Shown piece after piece: positions 1 to 9,499 of a stretch of DNA of 64,000 bases. Origin of the DNA: Mesorhizobium sp. SOD10 (GTDB taxonomy: Bacteria > Pseudomonadota > Alphaproteobacteria > Rhizobiales > Rhizobiaceae); NCBI GenBank assembly GCA_000824805.1, contig CCNA01000045.1, positions 1 to 64,000 of the forward strand. The letters run 5' to 3'. Both the position numbers and the translations under genes were made by a program. The number at the start of each line of letters is the position of its first letter. Position 1 is the first letter of the stretch. The notes beneath the pieces are model-generated. The model had not been told where the DNA came from and did no database searches. It saw nothing but the letters and a program-made list of their open reading frames with translations.

Positions 1-20
1 AATTCGTCCGCACCTCCCGG

Positions 21-47
21 ATCGGCGTCCAATTTTGACCCCCCTTA
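21..47. mobile_element. possible IS21-type terminal sequence remnant
   Basis: On the minus strand this stretch contains GGGGGGTCAAAATTGGACG followed by CCGAT. From memory, this style of GGGTCA...GACGCCGAT motif recurs in the ends of IS21-family elements in rhizobia. No transposase is visible. The match is by recognition only and the element, if real, would lie mostly left of the window. Confidence 0.2.
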
Positions 48-119
48 TGTAATGCGCGGCGGTCAGCGTTCGTCCGGGCGGAGCTGGTCAGGATTGCGTA
101 GATCAGCGCGCGCCTGGCA

Positions 120-479
120 ATGGCGCCCGCTGCCGTGGCCAATTCGCATCCCAACATCGCCACCCTCTACCGCAAGCGGGTGGAGCAGTTCACGCAAGCT
201 CTCGCCGACCACGAGGACGGACGTCGGGCTGCCGAGGCGTTGCGGTCGTTGATCGGTGAGATCGTGCTTACGCCCGGGGACAGGCGCGGTGAGGTGCATG
301 CCGAGCTACGCGGCGAGTTGTTCGGCATCCTCGAATTCGCCAATCCTGAACAAAGTCTTGCCGACGTTATGACAAAAGGGGTTTGCGGGTCCCCGCAACC
401 AACCTACTTGCATCCTATCCTTTTCAGGTCGACGTGGTCTCGCGCGGGGGCGGAGCCTCAATCCGAATTCTGCAACTAG
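120..479 (+). pseudogene. truncated serine recombinase, C-terminal fragment
   Basis: The first ~85 residues resemble the C-terminal end of large serine recombinases of the resolvase family. They contain the pattern IATLYRKRVEQFTQAL followed by a block ending in LIGEIVLTPG and a helical stretch (residues ~9-65). These recombinases normally have an N-terminal catalytic domain with an active-site serine, and nothing in-frame upstream encodes it: stop codons interrupt the frame just before this ORF. After residue ~85 the sequence no longer looks like the family, so both ends appear broken. Its position beside a tRNA-linked integrase suggests debris of an older mobile element. The homology call is from pattern recognition, not a search. 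Confidence 0.5.
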
Positions 480-558
480 AGGTCCGCCAGACCCTACGAG
501 ATCACACCAAGGATATACCGGGCCCACCATCTCGCGCCAGCTTCGGCGTCTTCGACCG

Positions 559-1869
559 TTAATGTGATTTTCGGAGCTTGGAGATTCGCCTCGATGTTTG
601 GTGAGCTGTCGCTGTTGGGTCCCAAGTGGACTCCCCCGGTCGTGCATGGACAACAGGCTTGCCGCGCCCCACGATTGAGATTACCCGCGCGTTTTTGCTC
701 TCGAGTTCATCCAGGTAATCGGCCCACCATTGCATCATCTTGACGCGCTCTTCCCAGTGCTCTGCCCGGGCGTAGGCACGACGAACGTTGTTGTTCTCAA
801 TGTGGGCCAGCTGCCGTTCGATGGCGTCCGGATGCCATTTTCCGCATTCGTTTAGCAGAGTTGATGCCGTTGCTCGAAAACCGTGCGCGGTAGCTTCCTC
901 CTTGCCGTAGCCCATACGGCGCAGGGCGGCGTTAACCGTGTTGTCGGAAATCGGACGCGAAGCCGATCGAACGCTAGGAACCAGCAGCGATCCGCCACCA
1001 GAAATTTCTCTGAGTGAGGCCAGGACGCTCAAGGCCTGCCTTGAAAGGGGTACGCGGTGCGGCCGTCGCATTTTCATGCGTGCTTCAGGAATGATCCACA
1101 CCGAGCTTTCGAAATCGAACTCTTTCCATTCTGCCGCGCGAAGCTCGCCGGGGCGGGGAAACAGCAGTGCGATCAGCTTCAGGGCGGCTCGGGTTGTAGG
1201 CTGTCCATCAAATGCATCGATCGCCCTCAGCAAGCCGCCCAAGGCCTTAGGATCAGTAATCGCGGCACGAGGCGTGACCGTCGGGCTGATGAGCGCGCCC
1301 CTGAGAGCGATCGTCGGATCTGCCTCGGCGCGCGCGGTCGCGATTGCGAATCGAAACACAGTGCCAATTGTTGAGCGTAGGCGCCTGGCCGACTCGTATC
1401 GACCGCGAACCTCCACGCGACGGAGAGCAGTAAGGATGCTTGCCGTATCGATCTCCCGAATGCACTTGGCGCCGATTGTCGGATAGGCAAAGTCGAGCAG
1501 CCATTTGACCTTGCTGATCGTCCGATCGGCACGTCCTTCCTTCTTCAGCTTCTCAACATATTCGTCTGCGATTGAGCGAAAGGTGTCATTTGGCGAATTA
1601 GCCTTCTGGAATTTGCGCTGCTGGGCCGGGTCGGCACCAGCCTTGAGGAGACGTTTGGCTTCATCGCGCGCTTGGCGGGCATCAGCGAGAGAAATGACAG
1701 GATAGCTGCCCAGAGACAGCAGCTTCTGCTTCCCACCGAACCGATAGGCGAGGCGCCATAGCCTTGTTCCCGACGGCTGGACCCATAGCTGGAGCCCGCC
1801 GCCGTCGGATATTTTCTGGAGCTTGGACGCAGGCCGGATGTTTCGGCATTTCACGTCGGAGAGAGCCAA
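559..1869 (-). CDS. P4-type tyrosine integrase next to tRNA-Phe
   Basis: A 436-residue site-specific recombinase that would integrate and excise a mobile element. Residues ~1-90 form the DUF4102-type arm-binding domain (DGGGLQLWV, then LSLGSYPVISLADAR), ~95-185 the core-binding domain, and ~205-385 the catalytic domain. Catalytic residues visible are Arg239 in FPRPGEL, His329 and Arg332 in AHGFR, His356 in LAHIENN, and the nucleophile Tyr366 in RRAYARAE. The start is TTG, supported by an AGGAGGT Shine-Dalgarno eight bases upstream. The C-terminus runs about 50 residues past the usual end. The start lies about 215 bp from the 3' end of tRNA-Phe and the gene is transcribed away from it, which is the standard arrangement for an island integrated at a tRNA 3' end. 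The gene looks intact. Confidence 0.93.
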   Translation of the reverse strand: MALSDVKCRNIRPASKLQKISDGGGLQLWVQPSGTRLWRLAYRFGGKQKLLSLGSYPVISLADARQARDEAKRLLKAGADPAQQRKFQKANSPNDTFRSIADEYVEKLKKEGRADRTISKVKWLLDFAYPTIGAKCIREIDTASILTALRRVEVRGRYESARRLRSTIGTVFRFAIATARAEADPTIALRGALISPTVTPRAAITDPKALGGLLRAIDAFDGQPTTRAALKLIALLFPRPGELRAAEWKEFDFESSVWIIPEARMKMRRPHRVPLSRQALSVLASLREISGGGSLLVPSVRSASRPISDNTVNAALRRMGYGKEEATAHGFRATASTLLNECGKWHPDAIERQLAHIENNNVRRAYARAEHWEERVKMMQWWADYLDELESKNARVISIVGRGKPVVHARPGESTWDPTATAHQTSRRISKLRKSH

Positions 1870-1896
1870 TTTGTAGGACCTCCTATTGGTGCTTGG

Positions 1897-1935
1897 ATAC
1901 CAACAGGTTCTCCGATACCAACAAAAATACCAACA
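1897..1935. repeat. three direct repeats ATACCAACA upstream of the integrase
   Basis: The 9-mer ATACCAACA occurs exactly at 1897-1905, 1915-1923 and 1927-1935, with start-to-start spacings of 18 and 12 bases. The cluster lies between the integrase start and the 3' end of tRNA-Phe. Short direct repeats in this place are typical of integrase arm-binding sites, so that role is inferred. They could also be operators for the integrase promoter. Confidence 0.5.
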
Positions 1936-2081
1936 CCTCGCCCCGTTGGACGAAGTTTGCCCAACCGCGATGAAATTCGCCCAAGCGAACCTTTCGTGCC
2001 GAAAAGACGCGCAAAATCAGCCGTTTGCGGAGACTTAAGCGTAGATGGTTCGGCGAAAGGGAGCCTAGGGAGAAGAGGGAA

Positions 2082-2157
<76 letters not shown>

Positions 2158-2256
2158 CTGTGCCGGCTAACGGGATCGCCCGCCGGGTTTCGCGAAGGCA
2201 CCAGGCGGGCGCCCCTTGAAAGCGCGTGGGTTATAGCACGGGTATCTTGGCTGTCC

Positions 2257-2372
2257 AGAGCAATTCCAGGAAAAGTGTGCGGCGGTTTTTCGCCCCGGAA
2301 TTGCGTAAAAAACAGGCGCAATTCCCGGAAAACTGCGCGGCTCTTTCCAGCTCCTGAATTGCGTGAAAACAG
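2257..2372. repeat. two tandem Rhizobium-type intergenic palindromes
   Basis: Two related imperfect palindromes follow each other. The first begins AGAGCAATTCCAGGAAAAG and ends GGAATTGCGTAAAA. The second begins GCAATTCCCGGAAAA and ends GAATTGCGTGAAAACAG. The same core (GGAAAAGTG...CGGTTTTTC) recurs near 3.6, 6.4, 8.3 and 9.5 kb. The form matches the Rhizobium-specific intergenic mosaic elements known from this order. It fills most of the gap between tRNA-Phe and yacG. Confidence 0.7.
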
Positions 2373-2434
2373 GCACTTAGCTTAGGCGCCGGCTTGTCCG
2401 ATAAGAAAAATCGCTGGAAAACAGCGGCCGCCGC

Positions 2435-2656
2435 TCAATCCACGCCCTCGGACGATGGGCTTGGCTTGAGCGTGTCGTCCTCTTCCTCTTCCCCGTCACG
2501 GCCGGGGATGACATAGGCGCCCTTCAGCCAGCGATTGAGGTCGATGTCCTTGCAGCGCGCCGAGCAGAACGGATAATGCTCGCGCGAGGAGGGTTTGCCG
2601 CATTCGGGGCAGGGTCGCTTCGGCCTCAGCGGCGTTACCTTGTCGCCCGAACTCAT
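2435..2656 (-). CDS. yacG: DNA gyrase inhibitor YacG family zinc protein
   Basis: A 73-residue protein with the YacG zinc knuckle: CPECG at residues 16-20 and FCSARC at 30-35, followed by the conserved DLNRWL segment and an acidic tail. In E. coli the family binds GyrB and inhibits gyrase. The role here is taken from the family. An upstream ATG at 2674 would overlap the maf stop as ATGA and add six residues, so translational coupling with maf is possible and the longer start is a real alternative. It is the last gene of the murA-to-yacG run before tRNA-Phe. Confidence 0.9.
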   Translation of the reverse strand: MSSGDKVTPLRPKRPCPECGKPSSREHYPFCSARCKDIDLNRWLKGAYVIPGRDGEEEEDDTLKPSPSSEGVD

Positions 2657-2670
2657 GTGTAGACCATGCC

Positions 2671-3297
2671 TCATGAGCGCGCGGCGTGCCAGTTCTGGTG
2701 CGCCTTGAAGCCTTCGCCGGAAAGCAGCGCCACGCTCTCGTAAAGCGGCAGGCCGACCACGTTGGTATAGGAGCCGACCAGCTTGACGACGAAGGAGCCG
2801 GCCAACCCTTGCACGGCGTAGCCGCCGACCTTGCCGCGCCATTCGCCCGACGCGACATAGGCGTCGATCTCCTCGCGCGGCAGCCGCTTGAAGCGAACGC
2901 GGGTCTCGACCAGTCGCTGCCGAAGCTTGCCGCCGGGCGTGATCAGGCAGATGCCGGAATAGACCCGGTGCGAGCGGCCGGAAAGCAGGCCGAGGCAATT
3001 GATGGCGTCGTCGATCGTCTCGGCCTTGGGCAGGATGCGCCGCCCCACCGCCACCACCGTGTCGGCGGCCAGGATGAAGGCCGGTCCATAGTCTTCCTCG
3101 CTTTTCAGCGAGATAAGTGCCTTCTCGGCCTTGTCCTTGGAAAGACGCTTGGCCAGCGAGCGCGGATGCTCGGCCCGAAGCGGCGTCTCGTCGACATCGG
3201 CGGGCAGCACGCGGTCCGGTTCGATGCCGGCCTGCTGCAAGAGTTCGATGCGGCGCGGCGAACCCGAGGCAAGCACGAGCTTCTGCAGGATGCTCAT
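2671..3297 (-). CDS. maf: Maf-family nucleotide pyrophosphatase
   Basis: A 208-residue protein of the Maf/Ham1 superfamily, which hydrolyses non-canonical or modified nucleoside triphosphates to the monophosphate. The N-terminal signature LASGSPRRIELL (residues 9-20) is present, as are KAEKA in the first helix and the acidic core FILAADTVVAVG. Length is normal. It follows infA by about 20 bp and its stop overlaps a possible yacG start, so the three are likely co-transcribed. This gene pair is conserved in Rhizobiales. Subfamily specificity cannot be assigned from sequence reading alone. Confidence 0.95.
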   Translation of the reverse strand: MSILQKLVLASGSPRRIELLQQAGIEPDRVLPADVDETPLRAEHPRSLAKRLSKDKAEKALISLKSEEDYGPAFILAADTVVAVGRRILPKAETIDDAINCLGLLSGRSHRVYSGICLITPGGKLRQRLVETRVRFKRLPREEIDAYVASGEWRGKVGGYAVQGLAGSFVVKLVGSYTNVVGLPLYESVALLSGEGFKAHQNWHAARS

Positions 3298-3316
3298 CGC
3301 GCTTCGCGCCGAACTG

Positions 3317-3535
3317 TTACTTGAAACGGTAGGTGATGCGACCCTTGGTCAGGTCGTATGGCGTCATCTCGACCAGGACCTTGTCGCCGGTCAGCACGCG
3401 GATGCGGTTCTTGCGCATGCGGCCGGCCGTGTGGGCGATGATCTCGTGCTCGTTTTCGAGCTTCACCCGGAACATCGCATTGGGCAGCAGTTCCGTGACC
3501 ACGCCCGGAAATTCGAGGACTTCTTCCTTCGGCAT
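3317..3535 (-). CDS. infA: translation initiation factor IF-1
   Basis: A 72-residue S1-fold protein that binds the 30S A-site and works with IF-2 and IF-3. The family pattern is complete: [17 protein letters not shown], then [19 protein letters not shown] and ending in GRITYRFK. It sits between the phosphatase gene and maf. A palindromic repeat lies just upstream (3570-3620), so infA may have its own transcription start or an RNA-processing element there. Confidence 0.97.
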
Positions 3536-3569
3536 TCGATACCTTTGCTTGGATTGCGTTCCGGCGCCT

Positions 3570-3620
3570 AGAGCACGATGCCGAAAAGTGTGAAGCGGTT
3601 TTCGGACGACATCATGCTCT
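3570..3620. repeat. Rhizobium-type intergenic palindrome
   Basis: An imperfect inverted repeat opens with AGAGCACGATG and closes with CATCATGCTCT, around the core CCGAAAAGTGTGAAGCGG. It belongs to the same group as the repeats near 2.3, 6.4, 8.3 and 9.5 kb. It lies between infA and the phosphatase gene. Confidence 0.65.
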
Positions 3621-3677
3621 GATCGAGCCGGAATTTGCGGCGGAACCTATATGATAATCGCCCGCTTGTGAACATGC

Positions 3678-4118
3678 TTAATCCGAACCGTTTTCTGCGT
3701 CCGGAAGCAGAAAACGCCGGCTTATGCGCGCTTTCAGCCGCTCTCGCACGTCGCGATAGGCAGCCATGATGTGCTCGCGGGTGCCGCCTGTGTCGGTTGG
3801 ATCGGGCATCGGCCAGTATTCGACCTCGACGGCGAGCGAGCGGGTGAGCTCGAGCGCGGCATGGTGCGCCTCCGGCGCCAGCGTTACGATCAGGTCGAAA
3901 TAATCGTCCTCCAAATCCCCCAGCGTCCTGGGCTGGCGCTCGCCAAGCGAGAGGCCTTCTTCGGCGAGCACGGCATCGACGAACGGGTCGCGTTCGCCGG
4001 CGCGCACGCCGGCCGAAGCGACGAAGGTGGTGGAGGGCAGCATGCGGCGCGCCAATTGTTCCGCGATCGGCGAGCGCACGGCATTCATGCCGCACAGGAA
4101 CAGGACGGAATGCGGCAA
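3678..4118 (-). CDS. low-molecular-weight phosphotyrosine phosphatase family protein
   Basis: A 146-residue cytoplasmic phosphatase-fold protein. The phosphate-binding loop CX5R is CGMNAVRS (Cys9, Arg15), and the general acid is in WPMPDPTDT (Asp106). The family includes protein tyrosine phosphatases and arsenate reductases, and the sequence alone does not separate the two. It follows the UPF0262 gene by 11 bp and belongs to the hisD-to-yacG run. No arsenic genes are nearby, which weakly favours a phosphatase role. Confidence 0.88.
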   Translation of the reverse strand: MPHSVLFLCGMNAVRSPIAEQLARRMLPSTTFVASAGVRAGERDPFVDAVLAEEGLSLGERQPRTLGDLEDDYFDLIVTLAPEAHHAALELTRSLAVEVEYWPMPDPTDTGGTREHIMAAYRDVRERLKARISRRFLLPDAENGSD

Positions 4119-4129
4119 CGTGGCCAGGA

Positions 4130-4615
4130 TTAGCCCCGCCAGTGCAGCACGCAGACCAGCGTGAACAGCCGGCGCGCCGTGTCGAAATCGATCTCGATCT
4201 TGCCGGCGAGCCGGTCCATCAGCGTCTGCGAGCCCTCATTATGCAGGCCGCGCCGGCCCATGTCGATCGCCTCGATATGGCTCGGCGTCGAGGACCGGAT
4301 GGCCTCGTAATAGCTTTCGCAGATCAGGTAATAGTCCTTGACGATGCGCCTCAGCGGCGTCAGCGACAGGATGTGGGTGACCACCTCGGCGCCGTTCTCG
4401 CGGCTGACCGCAAAGACCAGGCGCGACTCCGCCAGCGAAAGCTTGAGCTTGTAAGGGCCTGCGCCGTCATCATTGACCGGCCGAAAGCTGTTCTCCTCGA
4501 TGAGGTCGAAGATCGCCACGGCCCGCTCGTGCTCGACGTCGGGCGTCGAACGTCCGATCGATTCGTCGAGCTCGACGTCGATCAGCCTGTCGCAGGTTTG
4601 GTGGTGGCCGGACAT
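4130..4615 (-). CDS. UPF0262 family protein
   Basis: A 161-residue soluble protein of unknown function, recognised as the UPF0262 family restricted mainly to Rhizobiales and relatives. Typical segments are RLIDVELDESIGRSTPDVEHER near the N-terminus (residues ~10-31), LTPLRRIVKDYY in the middle and a C-terminal FDTARRLFTLVCVLHWRG-type end. It starts two bases after the hisD stop, so it is almost certainly translated from the hisD transcript. No catalytic motif is visible. Confidence 0.88.
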   Translation of the reverse strand: MSGHHQTCDRLIDVELDESIGRSTPDVEHERAVAIFDLIEENSFRPVNDDGAGPYKLKLSLAESRLVFAVSRENGAEVVTHILSLTPLRRIVKDYYLICESYYEAIRSSTPSHIEAIDMGRRGLHNEGSQTLMDRLAGKIEIDFDTARRLFTLVCVLHWRG

Positions 4616-4617
4616 CG

Positions 4618-5910
4618 CTACATGTTCAGCCTGATCGCCACCGAGCGGGCATGCGCGTCGAGCCCTTCGGCCCTGGCGAGCGCGATCGCGGCGGGCGCCA
4701 GCGCTTTGAGCTGCTCCGGGCCGAGCTTCAGGATCGAGCTGCGCTTGACGAAATCGAGCACGGACAGTCCCGACGAGAAGCGCGCCGAGCGTGCCGTCGG
4801 CAAAACATGGTTGGAGCCGCCGACATAGTCGCCGATCACTTCCGGGGTGTGCCGGCCGATAAAGACGGCGCCTGCGTTGCGCATTCTGGCAAGGAATGCC
4901 TCGGCTTCGTCGAAGGCGAGCTCGACATGTTCTGCGGCGATCCTGTCGACCAGCGGCAGCGAGGCTTCGAGTGTCGGCACCAGGATCACCGCGCCGAAAT
5001 CGCGCCAGCTTGCCGCCGCCGTCTCGGCACGCGGCAGAATTTTCAGCTGGCGTTCGACCGCCTGCTCGACCGCCTTGCCGAATTCTGCGTCGTCGGTGAT
5101 CAGGATCGACTGGGCCGAAACATCATGCTCGGCCTGCGCCAAAAGGTCGGCCGCGATCCAGTCCGGATCGTTGTCGGCATCGGCCACAACCAGCACTTCC
5201 GACGGCCCGGCGATCATGTCGATGCCGACGGTGCCGAACACCTGGCGCTTCGCCGCCGCGACATACGCATTGCCCGGTCCGACGATCTTGGCGACCGGCC
5301 TGATCGTCTCGGTCCCGTAGGCAAGCGCTGCAACGGCCTGCGCGCCGCCGACGCGGTAGATCTCGGAAACGCCGGCAAGATCGGCGGCCACCAGCACCAG
5401 CGGGTTGATGACGCCGCCCGAGGCCGGCACGACGATGACGATGCGCTCGACGCCGGCGACTTTGGCCGGCACGGCGTTCATCAGCACCGAACTCGGGTAG
5501 CTCGCCGTGCCGCCCGGCACATAGAGGCCGACGGCTTCAATCGCCGTCCAGCGCGAGCCGAGCTCGACGCCGGCGGCATCCGTGTAGCGGTCGTCCTTGG
5601 GCTTTTGCCGCTCATGATGCGAGCGGATACGGTCGCGGGCGAATGTGAGCGCCTCGACGGTCGCCGGATCGGCCGCTGCATAGGCCGTGGCGATGTCGTC
5701 CTTCGACACGGCGATGCCGAGCGCGCCGAGATCGGCTTTGTCGAACTTACGCGTGTAATCGATCAGCGCCTTGTCGCCCTCGGCGCGCACGCTGGCGATG
5801 ATGTCGCGCACCACGGCCTCGACATCGGCCGACACCTCACGCTTGGTGGTGAGGAAAGCTGAAAAGCGCTGCTCGAAATCGGCGTCCTGCTGGCGGAGCG
5901 TGATGGCCAT
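4618..5910 (-). CDS. hisD: histidinol dehydrogenase
   Basis: A 430-residue zinc enzyme that oxidises L-histidinol to L-histidine in two NAD-dependent steps, the end of histidine biosynthesis. Family segments are present: GLYVPGGTASYPSSVLMNA, VGGAQAVAALAYGTETI, the signature IDMIAGPSEVLVVAD, and the substrate/zinc segment AEHDVSAQS with AAEHVEL. Length is normal. It lies directly downstream of a DUF2948 gene and two bases upstream of UPF0262, in the arrangement typical of Rhizobiales, away from the other his genes. Confidence 0.97.
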   Translation of the reverse strand: MAITLRQQDADFEQRFSAFLTTKREVSADVEAVVRDIIASVRAEGDKALIDYTRKFDKADLGALGIAVSKDDIATAYAAADPATVEALTFARDRIRSHHERQKPKDDRYTDAAGVELGSRWTAIEAVGLYVPGGTASYPSSVLMNAVPAKVAGVERIVIVVPASGGVINPLVLVAADLAGVSEIYRVGGAQAVAALAYGTETIRPVAKIVGPGNAYVAAAKRQVFGTVGIDMIAGPSEVLVVADADNDPDWIAADLLAQAEHDVSAQSILITDDAEFGKAVEQAVERQLKILPRAETAAASWRDFGAVILVPTLEASLPLVDRIAAEHVELAFDEAEAFLARMRNAGAVFIGRHTPEVIGDYVGGSNHVLPTARSARFSSGLSVLDFVKRSSILKLGPEQLKALAPAAIALARAEGLDAHARSVAIRLNM

Positions 5911-5916
5911 TGCGTT

Positions 5917-6351
5917 TTAGCCTCTGTGCACGGGGCGCGAGGAGGCTTCCCAGGAGCCGCCGACATCGGCAAGCCGCGCCTCGACGCATTCGACGTCGAG
6001 CATGATGGTGCCGCCGCCCGAAAACACCAATTCGATGATGCCGGCCGGCTTGCTGATGGCGATGAAGCTGACCGCCAGCAGCGACAGCACCTCGGCCGGC
6101 TTGTGGCGCGGGATGCCGCTGGTCTTGGCGCCGAGCACGCGGTCGAAATGCAGAACGCTCTGCCGCCGTTCGTTATGCTGGCGGAACAGACCGGATTTCG
6201 CTTCCCAGACGAAGCGGTTCATGGTCAGCACGAACCGCTTGGCCGCCGGCAGATATTCGAGGTCGGAGACCTTCATCACGGCGTCCTGGACATGCGCCGA
6301 GACGATGCTCAGATCCTGATCGTCGAGCGCGATGAGCTTGAGAGCTGCCAT
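5917..6351 (-). CDS. DUF2948 family protein
   Basis: A protein of about 144 residues, starting MAALKLIALDDQDL. An upstream ATG at 6378 would add nine residues, but the conserved part begins at 6351. It belongs to the DUF2948 family, a small alphaproteobacterial family of unknown function that sits between murA and hisD. Visible conserved segments are DAVMKVSDLEYLP, RFVLTMNRFVWE and a C-terminal LDVECVEARLADVGGSW. The stop lies six bases before hisD, so the two are likely co-transcribed. Confidence 0.85.
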   Translation of the reverse strand: MAALKLIALDDQDLSIVSAHVQDAVMKVSDLEYLPAAKRFVLTMNRFVWEAKSGLFRQHNERRQSVLHFDRVLGAKTSGIPRHKPAEVLSLLAVSFIAISKPAGIIELVFSGGGTIMLDVECVEARLADVGGSWEASSRPVHRG

Positions 6352-6392
6352 GCGGAATGCGCACCTGAACGTTGACAATTCAATGTTCTGTT

Positions 6393-6496
6393 AGAGCATG
6401 ATCCCGAAAAGTGGAAACCGGTTTTTCGGCAAAGATCATGCCCAAACATAACTAGAGCGTATTAAACCCGCTCGACGCGGGTTCAACACGCTCTAG
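6393..6496. repeat. double intergenic palindrome between murA and DUF2948
   Basis: Two palindromic units lie side by side. The first opens AGAGCATGATCCCGAAAAG and closes AAGATCATGC. The second (6452-6496) opens CTAGAGCGT and closes ACGCTCTAG around AAACCCGC/GCGGGTT. They share the core of the repeats at 2.3, 3.6, 8.3 and 9.5 kb. The element could fold in RNA between the two genes. Confidence 0.7.
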
Positions 6497-6544
6497 GAGG
6501 TCTTCGCTGCTGGCGCAACCGCCCGCGAAAATTGCCGTGAAGCG

Positions 6545-7837
<1,293 letters not shown>

Positions 7838-7976
7838 GAGAGAATGTCCCCTCGGCCAGAACAGGCCGCTTCAATCGGTTGAGTATGCCCGGCTTAGACC
7901 ATTGGCCGGCTTGGTTCAAGAAATAGGATTTTCCTAAAACCGGACCGACTATGGCCGGGCAGTGTGGCTGATTTGG

Positions 7977-8153
7977 TCAGTCGTTGTGCATTTTTCCAGC
8001 AGTCGGCAACCCTTCCGACCGCTGATCGGCATCGCCCGCGCGCCGCGAGCGCGTCTGCGCCTTGCGCTTCTGCAGATTGGCGCGCAGCGCCTCGGCCAAC
8101 CGTTCCTTGCGCGCGGCTTCGCCCTTTTTCGGTGGATTTGTCTTCTCGCCCAT
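7977..8153 (-). CDS. small basic conserved-type protein upstream of murA
   Basis: A 58-residue reading frame on the minus strand with rhizobial codon use. It begins MGEKTNPPKKGEAARKERLA, continues with a helical, Arg/Lys/Ala-rich stretch (ALRANLQKRKAQTRSRRAG), and ends KMHND. It lies about 140 bp upstream of murA in the same orientation. I recall small proteins of this character (a basic RLAEALRANLxxRKAQ helix) next to murA in Rhizobiales, but assign no function. The charge suggests nucleic-acid or ribosome contact, which is inference only. Confidence 0.7.
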   Translation of the reverse strand: MGEKTNPPKKGEAARKERLAEALRANLQKRKAQTRSRRAGDADQRSEGLPTAGKMHND

Positions 8154-8247
8154 CGTCCAATCCCTGACCGGTGGTCACCCGGCTGCGATTCCGCAATGGG
8201 TAGCATTTTGGCCTGGCGATGTCATGAAAGCTGGAGGTCGGGCGGGT

Positions 8248-8355
8248 TTAAAGCATGTCTCCCGAAAGTGGGAACCGGCTTCGGGATAAAGACATGCGTA
8301 AAATCAAAAACCTAAAGCGTATGGAGCGTATCTGAAAGATCGCGACGCGCTTTAG
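8248..8355. repeat. Rhizobium-type intergenic palindrome
   Basis: An imperfect palindrome opens TTAAAGCATGTCTCCCGAAA and closes TAAAGACATGCG, followed by a second arm pair TAAAGCG/CGCTTTA ending at 8355. It belongs to the same group as the repeats at 2.3, 3.6, 6.4 and 9.5 kb. It lies between the small basic gene and tRNA-Thr. Confidence 0.6.
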
Positions 8356-8482
8356 GGCTGTGGATCAGCCGCGCATGCCGCTTCGAGCCGCATAATTGTT
8401 GGCAAGAATCGCATGCGACGCTTTGGGTTTTTCTTGGCCTTGCGCTTACCGGTTCGATATGGCAGAAGCGCCGCCATCGCAG

Positions 8483-8557
<75 letters not shown>

Positions 8558-8602
8558 GCTTTCCGAAACACCGAAATGAGCTCCTCCGGCGATCGCGCCG
8601 GC

Positions 8603-9349
8603 TCAGTTGGTGACATGCGACAGCCGCAGGCCGGCTTCGTCCGTAGCCTCGGCCAGGCCTTCCTCCGCGAAGCGGAACATGTCCTCGAAATCCAGCTCAC
8701 GCTCGAAAATGACACCGCCGACTTTGATCGCAAGCACGTCCTTGTCGCCTTTCGGCGCGAAATAAATCTCACCGACCGTGCCGCGAATGCGCTCGCCGAC
8801 CTCCTTGGCGTCCTCTTCGCTCGCGCCCGGGAGGAAGACGCCGAACATCGAGGTTCCGATCCGGCCGATCAAATCGTCCTTGCGCACCGCGGATTGGATG
8901 GCCGATGCGATCAGCCGCAAGGCTTCGTCGCCCCATTCGAGACCGAAACGCAAGTTGATCGATGCCAGATGTTCAGGATGGATGACCAGAAAGGCGCCCG
9001 ACCTCGGACCGGCCGGTCTCGCCGCTCTCCTGTCGACCATAGAGGTGAACACCTTGCCGTTCAGGCAGCCGGTCAACTGGTCATAGGTGCCGGATCTGGT
9101 GAGTTCCTGGCGGTACCGGCGGATCTCGATCTGTTGCCAGCCGATGAGGGCAAACAGCGGCAGACCGATGACGATCGGCACGATGATCGCCGTAACGGCC
9201 CCGCGGCCGAACGGCGTCAGGCTGTCGCTGAAAAGCAGCAGGTAGTTCAGCGCGAGCGAAAGGCCGACGCAGGCGGCGGTGCCGAGCGCGGCCAGCAAGA
9301 TGAGCTGCTTCCATGTTTGAACCGGCGCGGTCGGTGTTTTCGTGGTCAA
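8603..9349 (-). CDS. membrane protein with degenerate GGDEF domain
   Basis: A protein of about 248 residues. An ATG at 9373 lacks a Shine-Dalgarno, while a TTG at 9349 has AGGAG nine bases upstream, so the TTG start is preferred. Two membrane helices (about residues 15-39 and 50-72) are followed by a GGDEF-fold domain (SGTYDQLTGCLNG... to the end). The catalytic signature GGDEF is replaced by GTSMF in DLIGRIGTSMFGVFLPG. Loss of the glycine and acidic residues means diguanylate cyclase activity is unlikely. The domain may bind nucleotide or act as a scaffold. No EAL or PAS domain is present and no cognate gene is adjacent. Confidence 0.8.
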   Translation of the reverse strand: MTTKTPTAPVQTWKQLILLAALGTAACVGLSLALNYLLLFSDSLTPFGRGAVTAIIVPIVIGLPLFALIGWQQIEIRRYRQELTRSGTYDQLTGCLNGKVFTSMVDRRAARPAGPRSGAFLVIHPEHLASINLRFGLEWGDEALRLIASAIQSAVRKDDLIGRIGTSMFGVFLPGASEEDAKEVGERIRGTVGEIYFAPKGDKDVLAIKVGGVIFERELDFEDMFRFAEEGLAEATDEAGLRLSHVTN

Positions 9350-9499
9350 GGGCCAATCTCCTGTTCGACGCATCGGCTTACAGGAGGTCGGTTACGATTT
9401 CGGTTTCACGGAAGCGTACAATTTGATGCAAGTCGGCATCTTCTCCATGGCAAGCGGCGGAGCCGACGCACTGGCTGCCGTTGGACCGGTCCAGGTTTT

